Part shown: positions 32,831 to 41,893 of the stretch, in pieces
Numbering within the stretch: the stretch's first letter is position 1
How the letters are laid out: each line of letters starts with the position of its first letter
Source of the DNA: Flavobacteriales bacterium
Lineage (GTDB): Bacteria > Bacteroidota > Bacteroidia > UBA10329
NCBI GenBank assembly: GCA_020635535.1
Contig: JACJZP010000012.1
Location: 23,004 to 87,003, forward strand
Length of the DNA: 64,000 nt
Direction of reading: 5' to 3'
Notes under the pieces: model-generated
Seen by the model: only the letters and a program-made list of their open reading frames with translations
Told to the model about the DNA's origin: nothing
The model's database searches: none
Made by a program: the position numbers and the translations under genes

Positions 32831-34450
32831 ATGAAAAGGGTTCTACTCTGCTGTGTATTGCTCATAAGTGTTGGTATTTTCTCTCGGCCAAATGCGCAGA
32901 ATGTATCGTCAGCTGATGCACTTCTTGATAGTGTTCTTCGGAGCTCAAGCAAGTATGACAACCCAGAGAAGCATCTCGAGGCACTTCTCGGTGGCCTTGC
33001 TGTTGAGGAAGATGTGTCAAATCAGGAAAAGTTGGCGCAGTTCTACTTCATCCTGGCCTTCGACCTCCGTAAGCTCGGTCTGCAAGAGCAGGCATTGCAC
33101 TACATCCAGCGTAGTGTTGATTGCTCAAAGAAGGCTGCGTTGGACTCCAATGTGGTGTTTTACCGTGTTGGTACTAAGCTTACCTATCTGCTTGAATTGG
33201 GCCGGGGAGACAGTGCGCTGATCGTAGCGCATGAGGCACACCAGTATATGCATGGTAGAGACAGTATGTATACTGCGGCCGCACTCAATAATATTGGGCT
33301 TTGCCTCCTTGATCTGAATGATCTGGAGACGGCAAGTATCTACTTCGATTCTGCATTGGCAGCCATTCCCAAGGCCATGGCTGACCATCCGCAGTTGATC
33401 TACCTGAAAATGGCGATAAGGGACAACTTGGCGGATGTACGAGAACGAAAAGGACTGTTGAACGAAGCGAAAGCCTTGGTTGCCCAGAACATCAACACAT
33501 TACCGTCCTTACCATTAATAGACCATAACTGGTGTTCCAAATTGGTGAACTATAGCATTCGAAAAGCCAGATTGGAGATGAGGCTTGAAGATTGGCCAGC
33601 GGCAAGACCACCGCTTGACAGCCTGCGAGCATTCTTCAGGAAACATCCTGAAAGACAGACCAAGGAACACGACCTTGTGATGGCAGAGTTGGAACGGGAT
33701 CTTGCGAGACAGGAGCAGAACATAGAGGCCGAACGGTTATGGTCAGACACCATTCTGAGTTTGAAAGACCGGATAGATCAAGAACGGTCTGCAAGCCAGC
33801 TGGCATCCATTCAACGATTGTCCAGTATCACCTTGGATAAAACCAAACAGGAATTCCAGAAAAGCCTGCAATTGAGCGATCAGAAGGTTCGCTCCCGCAA
33901 TTTGATGCTAATTGTAATTGCTTTGATGTCGTTCTTGCTTATAGGATCGGTCTATGCGGTGTACAAGGTGCGATTGCAACAACGGCAAATGGAAAACCAA
34001 CGACTCGAATTGGAATTGAACCACAAGAATCGCGATATCGGTAATCTGGCCATGGACATATCCAGAAGGAAGGAGGCGGCAGAAGAGGTTCTAAGCTATT
34101 TGGAAGAACTGAAAACGGCCAAGAAGGACAAACCCGAGCGAATTGATCTTGCAACTGTGGAACGTGACCTGAAGAAACGTATAAAAGCGGATGAAAAACG
34201 GGAATGGGTGCACTCGCAAGTGGAGGACATCAATTCGTCCTTTTACAACAGACTCCGAGACAAGTACCCGAACTTGGTGCCGACAGAGATGGAACTCTGT
34301 GCCATGATACGCTCTCGAATGTCAAATAAGCAGATTGCAGAGATCAGGAATATTACCCCAGAATCAGCCAGCACGGCTCGATATCGGTTAGGCAAGAAAC
34401 TGGGGGTTCCAGAAGGACGGGATCTAGTGGAACTTCTCAATGAGATTTAG
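32831..34450 (+). CDS. membrane TPR sensor with LuxR-type HTH (regulator 1)
   Basis: 539 residues from the ATG at 32831, giving the signal sequence MKRVLLCCVLLISVGIFSRPNAQ; an ATG at 32801 is possible. Periplasmic TPR-type helices (about 30-340) are followed by a membrane helix (LMLIVIALMSFLLIGSVYAVY, about 357), a coiled coil (RLQQRQMENQRLELELNHKNRDIGNLAMDISRRKEAAEEVL) and a C-terminal helix-turn-helix (TEMELCAMIRSRMSNKQIAEIRNITPESASTARYRLGKKL). The topology allows a periplasmic signal to control DNA binding directly. It is divergent from the adhesin operon, so probably controls it. It has a close paralogue at 40119. Confidence 0.85.
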   Translation: MKRVLLCCVLLISVGIFSRPNAQNVSSADALLDSVLRSSSKYDNPEKHLEALLGGLAVEEDVSNQEKLAQFYFILAFDLRKLGLQEQALHYIQRSVDCSKKAALDSNVVFYRVGTKLTYLLELGRGDSALIVAHEAHQYMHGRDSMYTAAALNNIGLCLLDLNDLETASIYFDSALAAIPKAMADHPQLIYLKMAIRDNLADVRERKGLLNEAKALVAQNINTLPSLPLIDHNWCSKLVNYSIRKARLEMRLEDWPAARPPLDSLRAFFRKHPERQTKEHDLVMAELERDLARQEQNIEAERLWSDTILSLKDRIDQERSASQLASIQRLSSITLDKTKQEFQKSLQLSDQKVRSRNLMLIVIALMSFLLIGSVYAVYKVRLQQRQMENQRLELELNHKNRDIGNLAMDISRRKEAAEEVLSYLEELKTAKKDKPERIDLATVERDLKKRIKADEKREWVHSQVEDINSSFYNRLRDKYPNLVPTEMELCAMIRSRMSNKQIAEIRNITPESASTARYRLGKKLGVPEGRDLVELLNEI

Positions 34451-34465
34451 AAAAGCTCCAAGTGC

Positions 34466-35893
34466 TCATTCATTGATCTTCCGCCAAGGCTTGGCCGCTT
34501 CCAGTTGGTAAGCCAAGTCAAGCAGTAGGTTTTCCTGTCCGTGGTTGGCCCAAAGGAGCATGCCAATGGGAAGTCCTTTTTCTTCCTCATGTCCGAGAGG
34601 TAATGATATGGATGGACCGCCAGAAGCATTGCCGTAAGGTGAAAAGCAGGCCCATTTTACAATGCGCGGGAACAGCTCATCGAACTCCAGATTCATGCCC
34701 ATGTAGCCCAATTCAGGCGCGGGATGGGCGAGGGTAGGAGTGAGGAAGAAATCCACGCCCATTTCTGCGAACATGGTTCTGTGCTGATGGTACGACCGGT
34801 TCAAACGATGCACGAAAAATGGAGTGCGGTGAATGTTCTTGAGGTGGTGTTCCGATAGGCCTTTCGTGAGTTTAGATACTTTCTTCGGTTCGAAGTCAGG
34901 CCCGAACATCAACTTGCCGAACCTGTGGCAGTAGAAAGCATTCAGCGCCCACAGGTCGATGAAATCATCGAGGAACTGGTCTGCAATGGGAGGCTTCACC
35001 GGTCTGACCGTATGCCCCATGGATTCCAGCAATTCTGCGGTTTCGTGCAGTGCCTTCATGCTGGCATCATCGGCTTTCATGCCGCCAACCGAATCTCCCG
35101 AAAAGCCGATGGTGTAGGTCTTTTTGGAAGGACCTTCTACCAACCCAACAGGTGGCAGTTTGAGGTTCTTGTAATACTTCTCGGCCTCCGCATAAAAATG
35201 AGCTGTATCTCTCACCGAACGCGTGATCACGCCATCAATGGCAATATCCACCAGTTGCGTGTTGAACATGCTGGTTCGCAACAATCGGCCACGGGTGGGT
35301 TTGAGGCCCACAACTCCGCAACAGGCAGAAGGAATTCGGGTTGAACCGCCACCATCAGCTGCATGCGCCAACGGAACCACCCCGGCCGCCACCAACGCTG
35401 CAGCACCACCCGAAGAACCGCCAGGTGTATGGCCGGTGTTCCATGGGTTTCGGGTATCCTCCTGATGTTCGAATTCGGTGGAACAGGTAAACCCGAACTC
35501 GGGCATGGAACTGGTACCCAGATTCACAAATCCCTGCGCGAAGATCTGCTTGGCAATGGGGTCAGTCGTTTTGGCCGGTTTCGCATTCTCAAATGCTTTC
35601 GAACCGAATCGGGTAGGAATTCCCTCCACATAGGTCATGTCCTTAATGAAGGTGGGAATGCCGTTGAAGAAGCCCTTTCTGTCTTCATTGGCGGCTTCCA
35701 ATCCTCTCTCAAAATTATCCGTGACCACTGCTTTGAGGATGGGGTTCACCGTTTTGGCCCGTTCGATGGATGCGGCCACCACTTCGCGCGGGTGCAGTTG
35801 CTTTGTGCGGATTAATTCTGCCAGTGCCACGGCATCCAATTCGCCCAACACATCATCAGTAAACGCGTGAACTCTTTTCGGGATTTCTGTCAT
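34466..35893 (-). CDS. amidase (amidase-signature family)
   Basis: 475 residues, normal for this family. The Ser-cisSer-Lys triad is visible: Lys in GIPTFIKDM (about 84), Ser in HTPGGSSGGAAALVAAGVVPLAHAADGGGSTRIPSACCGVVGLKP. The end LPIGMLLWANHGQENLLLDLAYQLE is typical. Such enzymes hydrolyse amides; the closest relatives act on 6-aminohexanoate dimers or other small amides, or form GatA. No gatB/gatC lies nearby, so it is likely a stand-alone hydrolase. It is cytoplasmic with no signal peptide. It lies between the two regulator-adhesin loci and converges on regulator 1 with 15 bases between stops. A near-consensus TACCTTTA precedes its ATG. Confidence 0.9.
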   Translation of the reverse strand: MTEIPKRVHAFTDDVLGELDAVALAELIRTKQLHPREVVAASIERAKTVNPILKAVVTDNFERGLEAANEDRKGFFNGIPTFIKDMTYVEGIPTRFGSKAFENAKPAKTTDPIAKQIFAQGFVNLGTSSMPEFGFTCSTEFEHQEDTRNPWNTGHTPGGSSGGAAALVAAGVVPLAHAADGGGSTRIPSACCGVVGLKPTRGRLLRTSMFNTQLVDIAIDGVITRSVRDTAHFYAEAEKYYKNLKLPPVGLVEGPSKKTYTIGFSGDSVGGMKADDASMKALHETAELLESMGHTVRPVKPPIADQFLDDFIDLWALNAFYCHRFGKLMFGPDFEPKKVSKLTKGLSEHHLKNIHRTPFFVHRLNRSYHQHRTMFAEMGVDFFLTPTLAHPAPELGYMGMNLEFDELFPRIVKWACFSPYGNASGGPSISLPLGHEEEKGLPIGMLLWANHGQENLLLDLAYQLEAAKPWRKINE

Positions 35894-35940
35894 TTGATTT
35901 CTATTCTGATAAAGGTAACAGGTGGTTTTCCATAAAAGAA

Positions 35941-35968
35941 GAGCCGCACAGTGGCGGCTCCTTTCATT
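35941..35968 (-). terminator. terminator of the second adhesin gene
   Basis: GAGCCGC (35941-35947) and GCGGCTC (35954-35960) form a 7-bp stem with loop ACAGTG; the T-rich stretch on the minus strand follows (TTCTTTTATG). It lies 36 bases after the adhesin stop at 35996. Confidence 0.7.
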
Positions 35969-35995
35969 TGGTTTGGCTGCGGTTCGCGCCCTGCA

Positions 35996-36565
35996 TTAAT
36001 GAGAAACTGTCATTTGTTTCGTTCCGATCAACTCACCATCAGCAATCAAGCTGTAAACGTAGTTTCCAGCAGCCATGGCATTCTGCCCGATAACTACGGA
36101 ACCTTGCCCAACTGCTTTCACGGGAACACGACTTACAAAAGAGCCATCAATCGTGAATATGTCAATATGAGCTTGAGAATAACCGTAAGGCAGGTAGTAT
36201 TCGATAATGGTGCTCTCATCAAACGGATTCGGGTAGTTCTGGAAAAGCTCGGCTCTGTCTGAACCACCTGGCTCGTTGATGAAAACAGTACCGCAGCAAG
36301 TGGTCACCGCTGCTTCCAATGCATCCAATCTGTCCAACAATGGTTGTAGAACTGAGGTAAGATCTACCGTGTTTCCGTCTTCTATGGTCAGGATGTTTCC
36401 GTTGAGTGAAAGGGTTTGGTCATCTCCACCATCCGCTCCAGCTGGACCCTGAGGTCCTGTAGGCCCTGCTGGTCCGGCAACTCCCTGAACACCTGTCAAA
36501 CCAGTCGGTCCTTGTGGCCCTGTTGCACCATCGGCTCCGTCATTACCATCCCGCTCCAGCCACAC
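35996..36565 (-). pseudogene. C-terminal part of the broken collagen/YadA-like adhesin (T9SS tail)
   Basis: A frame of up to 189 residues without its own signal peptide. It begins within collagen triplets (DGADGATGPQGPTGLTGVQGVAGPAGP), continues through a Leu-rich trimerising segment (VDLTSVLQPLLDRLDALEAAVTTCCG), and ends in a T9SS type-A tail: AELFQNYPNPFDESTIIEYYLPYGYSQAHIDIFTIDG...GNYVYSLIADGELIGTKQMTVSH. It is clearly the natural end of the protein encoded at 36998-40000; the two are separated by the deletion-riddled collagen stretch. If the breaks are sequencing errors, 35996-40000 is one gene of about 1330 codons. Confidence 0.8.
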
Positions 36566-37104
36566 CTTGATTCCCTGGATTCCTTGGGTCAGGACCCGTC
36601 ATGCACCGACTCCATTCCTGGCCAGTTGCCGACCATGCACCATCCGTCCAGCCAACCTTGATTCCTGGCGGTTGCTCTGTCAAACCAGTTGGTCCCTGTG
36701 ACCAGTGGCACCATCGGCACCGTCAGCGCCATCACTCCAGCAACGCCTTGGATACCCTGTATCCAGTTGCACCAGTCAAACCGATTGGTCCTGCGGTCGT
36801 TGCCCCATCGGCACCATCCGTGCCATCAGCACCAGCCACTCCTGAATTCCTTGTGGTCGGTAGCGCCAGTCAATCCGATTGGGCCCGGCCCGTTGCACCG
36901 TCAGCACCATCTACACCTGCAATTCCTTGAGATCTGGGCCAGTGACGCCTTGATTCCTGATGTCTGAGGCGTTGCACCATCGGCACCGTCTACGCCATCA
37001 TTTCCAGCCACACCTTGGATTCCTTGCGGTCCAGTTGCACCTGTCAAACCAGTTGGTCCTTGCGGGCCAGTTGCACCATCGGCACCATCTACACCTGCAT
37101 TCCT
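36560..37104 (-). repeat. collagen repeat stretch broken by many small deletions
   Basis: On the minus strand this continues the 99-base (33-residue) unit of the type ATGPQGPTGLTGATGPQGIQ plus GVAGNDGVDGADG, but the frame is lost repeatedly. The first break is near 37098-37104, where an expected GGGAATTGC reads GGAATGC. More than ten further 1-4 base losses, mostly in GG, CC or TT runs, occur down to about 36570. No insertions or substitutions of comparable number are seen, and the flanks are intact. Confidence 0.75.
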
Positions 37105-40000
37105 GTGGGCCAGTTGGGCCAGTGACGCCCTGAATACCTTGGATGCCTTGTGGTCCTTGTGGACCCGTTGCTCCATCGGCACCGGCTACTCCCTGAATTC
37201 CCTGCGGTCCGGTTGCGCCTGTCAAACCGATCGGTCCTTGCGGCCCGGTCGCACCGTCAACTCCATCTACACCGGCAACGCCTTGAGGCCCCTGTGGGCC
37301 TGTTGCTCCCGTCAATCCTGTCAAACCAGTTGGTCCTGTTGGTCCTGTAGCACCATCCAATCCGCTGGCATCGGTCCAAGCAGCATTTCCACTGGCATCA
37401 GATGTAAGCACATAGCCATTTTGCTGCGAGCCATCATTTATTCTCAGCGACCCGTTTACGGTCAATGCGTTTGAAGCAAAATCACCATAGATAAGAGGCG
37501 ATGAAGTGTTGGAGTTGTCGATGTACAGTTTATCGTTTCCTGTTTCGTTGTATCCGGCTTGATTTCCCAAAAACACGTTCCTATTACCAGTAGAATTGAA
37601 TCCGGCCTGATTACCTACAGCGGTATTATCAGCTCCTGTCTGATTTACGATGAGCGCTGCTGTGCCGATTGCCACATTTTCGGTGCCGCTAGTGTTCGAA
37701 GCAAGGGCAGAAGAACCCAAAGCTATATTTTGAGAGCCTGAAGTATTGCTGACCATGGCTGAATAACCCATGACACAGTTACTACTACCACCAATGTTAT
37801 TCTGCAGGGCCTCTGCTCCCATGGCAATGTTTGCTTGTCCTACGGTGTTGCTTTGCAGCGCTAACGATCCAATAGCAACATTAATTCCACCGGTTGTGTT
37901 GCTGTACAGTGCTTGATAACCCAAGGCAACGTTTTCATTCCCCTCGGTGTTGGTGGTTCCAGCATCTTGCCCAATGAAGACGTTCTGGTTATTGGTGAGA
38001 TCATCATTGGCACCCGCGCCATCACCCATAAAGACAGAGTTGCCAGAATTCAGCACCCTTAATCTTGAACCAGCCATTACAAAACGCTCTGTGCCTGCAA
38101 GGTCAAAACGGATAATATCCTCATCTGAAGATTCTTCCACCTGAATTTTGGTATCAGCATCGGCATCGGCAATGGCCGTGGCCGTGGCAGGGGTTGCCCA
38201 AGTGGCATTGCCGCTGGCATCAGATGTAAGCACATAACCCGCTTGTTGTGTGCCATCATTAATTCTCAGCGATCCGTTCACCGTCAACGCGTTGGAGGCG
38301 AAATCACCGTAAATGAGAGGAGAGGAAGTACTGGAGTTGTCGATATACAGCTTATTGCTTCCAGTTTCACTGTAACCTGCTTGATATCCCAGAAACACGT
38401 TTCCGTAATGGGCATTGCTGTTGTAACCCGCCTGATAGCCGAGAATAACATTGCGGTTTGCCGTATCGGCTTTGAACGCTGCTTGTGCACCCATTATCAG
38501 GCTGGTTCCACTAATTCGCATTTCTTTTGCGGATTGATCGCCAACAAACACGTTACTCGAACCGATGTTATTGACAGCCACAGAGTTTCCTATAAAAGTG
38601 TTGTTGAAGCTATATATGTTGGAACTACCAGCTTGCTTTCCAATAAAAATGTTTCCACTGCACTCATCGGCTTCACGTCCTGCAGAATAACCTATAAACG
38701 TGTTGTCTGTTCCACCGTTTGTATTGCTTGTACCAGCCAATTCTCCGAAGAAGGTGTTGAAGCCCGCATCGAATACCTGCACCGTGGTATTTCCTTCTGC
38801 GTTTGCTCCGATCACCATTCGTTCTGTACTGGCAATGTCAAAACGGATGATGTCCTCATCGGCAGATTCTTCCACCTGAATTTTGGTATCAGCATCAGCG
38901 TCAGCCATCGAAGTAATGGATGTAAATGATTTCCATGCAGAACCATCGTATCCTTCAAAATCAGTTCCCGTCCAACGAACACTACCAGCGTTGGTGTTTG
39001 AAGTAGTACCAATGTTTATTGCACCGCTGACCTGTAGTTTTTCGTTCGGTGTACTGGTACCGATGCCCACTTGGTCGGTGCCAGCATCTGTGAAAAAGAG
39101 ACTTACATCCGTATCTCCTTCAATTCGAGTATTGTAATCATTCCCGTTCTGGTTGATCACCAGCTCTGTTGGTGTCAGGTAAAGTGTGTTGGTAGGCGTT
39201 TCGGTGGAGATATACAATGGCACCAGATTTCCGAAGGTTATATCACGAATTGAAAATGCGCCCTCATGAGCTACCAGATCCCAGATCTGGGCATCAAAAC
39301 CTCCGGTATTATCCTGTTCAAAACGAAGAGTTGGACTGTTGTTGGTCTTGAGATGCAGATCCCTTGACGGGGCATTGGTTCCAAATCCAATGTCTCCATT
39401 GGAATTTACATAAAGCGAATTGGTCGGTGCGCCCGGAATGATCTTGAAAGGGAGCTTACTCCCATTGGTTACATCCCGAATAAAGAAGTTGGTTTCATTA
39501 CCTGCCACATCCCATATTTGACTTCCATAACCGCCTGAAGCATCCTGCTCCAATCTGAACGCAGCTGTATTGCCATCTGCAACATGTAATTCTACAGAAG
39601 GGCTTGAGGTTCCTATACCAACCCTTTGCTCGCTGCCGTTTTTCAATATGCGCATGGCATCAGCACCTGCACCGGCATCGATCCGGAACGGGGTGTTTCC
39701 AGCCGTTTGGTCAACTACCGAGAAGTAGTCGTCAGCACCGCTGCCGACACCGTTTACTTCAATGCTCCAATCATTTGTTGGGAAGCCGGAGGTGGTAGAT
39801 GCATCATTGAAGAATATTCTCACGTTATCATCCGACAGATACAGCGTTTTATATTGCAGGTTTTCACTACCGGTAATACTCTGGCCGATGCCAAGCCTTC
39901 CATCAATGTAATAGTCGCCAGTGATGTCTGCTTGCGAAAACGCGGTGAGTGAATAGAGGAGCAGAATTGCGCCCGTGAATGTGGTGGTCAGTTTTTTCAT
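36998..40000 (-). CDS. YadA-like head plus collagen-stalk adhesin, N-terminal part (frameshifted)
   Basis: The frame begins with signal peptide MKKLTTTFTGAILLLYSLTAFSQ. The first third (about 25-330) has fibre-type modules ending in GIGTSSPSVELHVADGN, FGTNAPSRDLHLKTNN and VGIGTSTPNEKLQVSGA. Two blocks of YadA-head-like 14-residue repeats follow (DNTFIGYSAG, NNTFIGNSVAV; then ENVALGYQALYSNTTGG, INVAIGSLALQSNT, QNIALGSSALASNTSG). Each block ends in the same KLYIDNS, SSPLIYGDFASNALTVNGSLRIND, GYVLTSDASGNA unit, so the block is duplicated. Collagen triplets start near residue 875; the frame is genuine to about 37104, and what follows is shifted. The true C-terminus is at 35996-36565. It is divergent from regulator 2. 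Confidence 0.85.
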   Translation of the reverse strand: MKKLTTTFTGAILLLYSLTAFSQADITGDYYIDGRLGIGQSITGSENLQYKTLYLSDDNVRIFFNDASTTSGFPTNDWSIEVNGVGSGADDYFSVVDQTAGNTPFRIDAGAGADAMRILKNGSEQRVGIGTSSPSVELHVADGNTAAFRLEQDASGGYGSQIWDVAGNETNFFIRDVTNGSKLPFKIIPGAPTNSLYVNSNGDIGFGTNAPSRDLHLKTNNSPTLRFEQDNTGGFDAQIWDLVAHEGAFSIRDITFGNLVPLYISTETPTNTLYLTPTELVINQNGNDYNTRIEGDTDVSLFFTDAGTDQVGIGTSTPNEKLQVSGAINIGTTSNTNAGSVRWTGTDFEGYDGSAWKSFTSITSMADADADTKIQVEESADEDIIRFDIASTERMVIGANAEGNTTVQVFDAGFNTFFGELAGTSNTNGGTDNTFIGYSAGREADECSGNIFIGKQAGSSNIYSFNNTFIGNSVAVNNIGSSNVFVGDQSAKEMRISGTSLIMGAQAAFKADTANRNVILGYQAGYNSNAHYGNVFLGYQAGYSETGSNKLYIDNSSTSSPLIYGDFASNALTVNGSLRINDGTQQAGYVLTSDASGNATWATPATATAIADADADTKIQVEESSDEDIIRFDLAGTERFVMAGSRLRVLNSGNSVFMGDGAGANDDLTNNQNVFIGQDAGTTNTEGNENVALGYQALYSNTTGGINVAIGSLALQSNTVGQANIAMGAEALQNNIGGSSNCVMGYSAMVSNTSGSQNIALGSSALASNTSGTENVAIGTAALIVNQTGADNTAVGNQAGFNSTGNRNVFLGNQAGYNETGNDKLYIDNSNTSSPLIYGDFASNALTVNGSLRINDGSQQNGYVLTSDASGNAAWTDASGLDGATGPTGPTGLTGLTGATGPQGPQGVAGVDGVDGATGPQGPIGLTGATGPQGIQGVAGADGATGPQGPQGIQGIQGVTGPTGPQECRCRWCRWCNWPARTNWFDRCNWTARNPRCGWK

Positions 40001-40021
40001 GGTTGAAACGATTTAGGAAAG

Positions 40022-40079
40022 CAAAGCTATTTCTATCATCTGTCTACACCTATTTTTTGGCGTAGACAATGCGTGGACA
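40022..40079. promoter_or_regulatory. divergent control region 2: TAGCTTTG box with TAGACA elements
   Basis: TAGCTTTG on the minus strand (40022-40029), inverted TGTCTA (40041-40046), direct TAGACA (40063-40068) and TGGACA (40074-40079). The two direct boxes keep the 41- and 52-base distances of region 1 at 32733-32790; the inverted box is exactly 10 bases closer to the -7 block. Regulator starts lie 45-46 bases beyond the last box in both. Confidence 0.6.
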
Positions 40080-40118
40080 CTCAGTAAGAAATTGTTGCGT
40101 TTTTGCGACTTTTGGGCT

Positions 40119-41741
40119 GTGAAAATCCTTGCGCGGTACTTTTTGGGGCTCCTTTTTTTTCTCTGTGGTGTCTACGAGCTGAATGCTCAGTCGGTGCTAC
40201 CAGCAGACTCCGTCATCAGTCTTCTGCTCCAACCAGAGGTCAAGAACAAGAACCTTGAGGAACGCTTTGAAAAGATGCTCAGCGGATTGGCCGTTGAAGA
40301 TGAGGTCGAAGACCGATCGAAGTTGGCAGAACTCTACTCTTTTTTAGGCACAGACCTTTGGAATCTTGGCCTTCGGGAACAATCGCTGATCTATCTTCAG
40401 AAAGGTATCGACCTCTCAAAGAGTTCTGGAGCTGACCCGCTTGCTATTTACATGCGTACCGGAACCAAAGTGGCTTATCTGTTGGCAATGGACAGTGCAG
40501 AAAGTGCGTTGGAGCTGGCATTGGGCTCTCTTGAGGCGATAAGACGGTTTGACACAACCACCATTGCCACTGCCCAGAATAACGTTGGCTTATGTTACTT
40601 GAAATTGAATGAATTCGAATTGGCCAAAGCGTACTTCGATTCTTCGCTTGTAGCCATGGATCGTATTTGGCGCGGTCGCCCCAAACCGTTCTATCTGGAA
40701 TTAGCAGTGAGGAATAATCTTGCCGATAATGAAGCAAGAAACGGCCGATTGGACCAAGCGATCGAGTTGGTTTCACAGAATCTGGACATGATCAGGCAAC
40801 GCGAGAACAAGGATGATTACTGGTGCTCCAAATACGTGAGTTACAGTCTGGAAAAATCCAAGTTGGAAATTCATAATGGAAATTGGAATGCCGCCATCAC
40901 ACCACTGGACAGTTTGCGTTCATATTTCAGCAAGCATCCTGAAATGCAGACCAAGAAACATGCATTGAGCATTGCAGAGATGGAGTACGAATTGGCGGCC
41001 CTTGTTGGAGATGCCGAGGCGGAAACACAAGCTTCTAGAGCGGTTCTGAACTTGGCAAAGCAGGTTGACGAGGAACGTTCGGAAAGACAGCTGTCATCCA
41101 TTCAACGCTTGTCAAAGATCACCTTGGACAAGACCAAGCGGGAGTATCAGAAAAGTTTGCAATTGAGCGAACAGAAGTTGCGTTTCAGAACCTTGATGCT
41201 ACTGTTCATTGGTTTTGTGTCCGCATTGTTGCTTGGAACGGGATACCTGATAAATAAAGTGCGGTTACAACAGCGTCAAATGCAGAATCAGCGCTTGGAA
41301 ATGGAGTTGCGCCACAAGAACCGCGACATTGGCAATCTGGCCATGGACATTTCAAGGCGTAAGCAGGTAACGGAAGAAGTGCTGAGCTACATAGACGAAC
41401 TGAAGGCCAACTCCTCCGGAAAACCAACCCCCGTTGACCTGAAGAACATAGAAAAGGATCTGAAAAAGCGTATTAAGGCCGATGAGAAACGCGAATGGGT
41501 GCATACACAGGTAGAAGACATCAATTCAGCGTTTTACGATAGACTGCGCACGAAGTATCCCGCGTTGGTTCCAACGGAACTGGAGCTCTGCGCCCTGATC
41601 CGCTCAGGAATGTCGAACAAGGAGATTGCGGAGATACGGAACATTTCTCCAGGCTCTGCCCGTAAAGCCCGTTATCGACTTGGCAGGAAGTTGGGTGTTC
41701 CAGAAGGCAAGGACCTGGTCGGGTTGCTAAATGAGATTTAG
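40119..41741 (+). CDS. membrane TPR sensor with LuxR-type HTH (regulator 2)
   Basis: 540 residues from the GTG at 40119, chosen because it aligns with the start of regulator 1 and yields the signal MKILARYFLGLLFFLCGVYELNAQ. The same order follows: periplasmic TPR-like helices (LAELYSFLGTDLWNLGLREQSLIYLQKG), membrane helix (LMLLFIGFVSALLLGTGYLI), coiled coil (RLQQRQMQNQRLEMELRHKNRDIGNLAMDISRRKQ) and HTH (TELELCALIRSGMSNKEIAEIRNISPGSARKARYRLGRKLGVPEGKDLV). The coiled coil and HTH match regulator 1 almost residue for residue, while the TPR part has diverged, so the two probably sense different signals and read similar DNA sites. Divergent from the YadA/collagen adhesin. Confidence 0.85.
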   Translation: MKILARYFLGLLFFLCGVYELNAQSVLPADSVISLLLQPEVKNKNLEERFEKMLSGLAVEDEVEDRSKLAELYSFLGTDLWNLGLREQSLIYLQKGIDLSKSSGADPLAIYMRTGTKVAYLLAMDSAESALELALGSLEAIRRFDTTTIATAQNNVGLCYLKLNEFELAKAYFDSSLVAMDRIWRGRPKPFYLELAVRNNLADNEARNGRLDQAIELVSQNLDMIRQRENKDDYWCSKYVSYSLEKSKLEIHNGNWNAAITPLDSLRSYFSKHPEMQTKKHALSIAEMEYELAALVGDAEAETQASRAVLNLAKQVDEERSERQLSSIQRLSKITLDKTKREYQKSLQLSEQKLRFRTLMLLFIGFVSALLLGTGYLINKVRLQQRQMQNQRLEMELRHKNRDIGNLAMDISRRKQVTEEVLSYIDELKANSSGKPTPVDLKNIEKDLKKRIKADEKREWVHTQVEDINSAFYDRLRTKYPALVPTELELCALIRSGMSNKEIAEIRNISPGSARKARYRLGRKLGVPEGKDLVGLLNEI

Positions 41742-41893
41742 TCACTGCAAAGCGCTAATGTCCTGCCTTGCAAGTATTCTGCTCTGATCTTAGAAGAACA
41801 ATTCGGTAATATTTCAAGACGGAAAGCATAATGTTCGCTTCAAGTCTACGAATTGTGGTTGCTTGAACTTTGCTTGGAAATACCGTTCTGTAA

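Noticed and set aside
36901..37182. A separate 93-residue collagen-like gene
   Set aside because: It has no signal peptide, and its central collagen part is the same stalk as the adjoining frames, displaced by the small deletions; it is a fragment of the broken adhesin.
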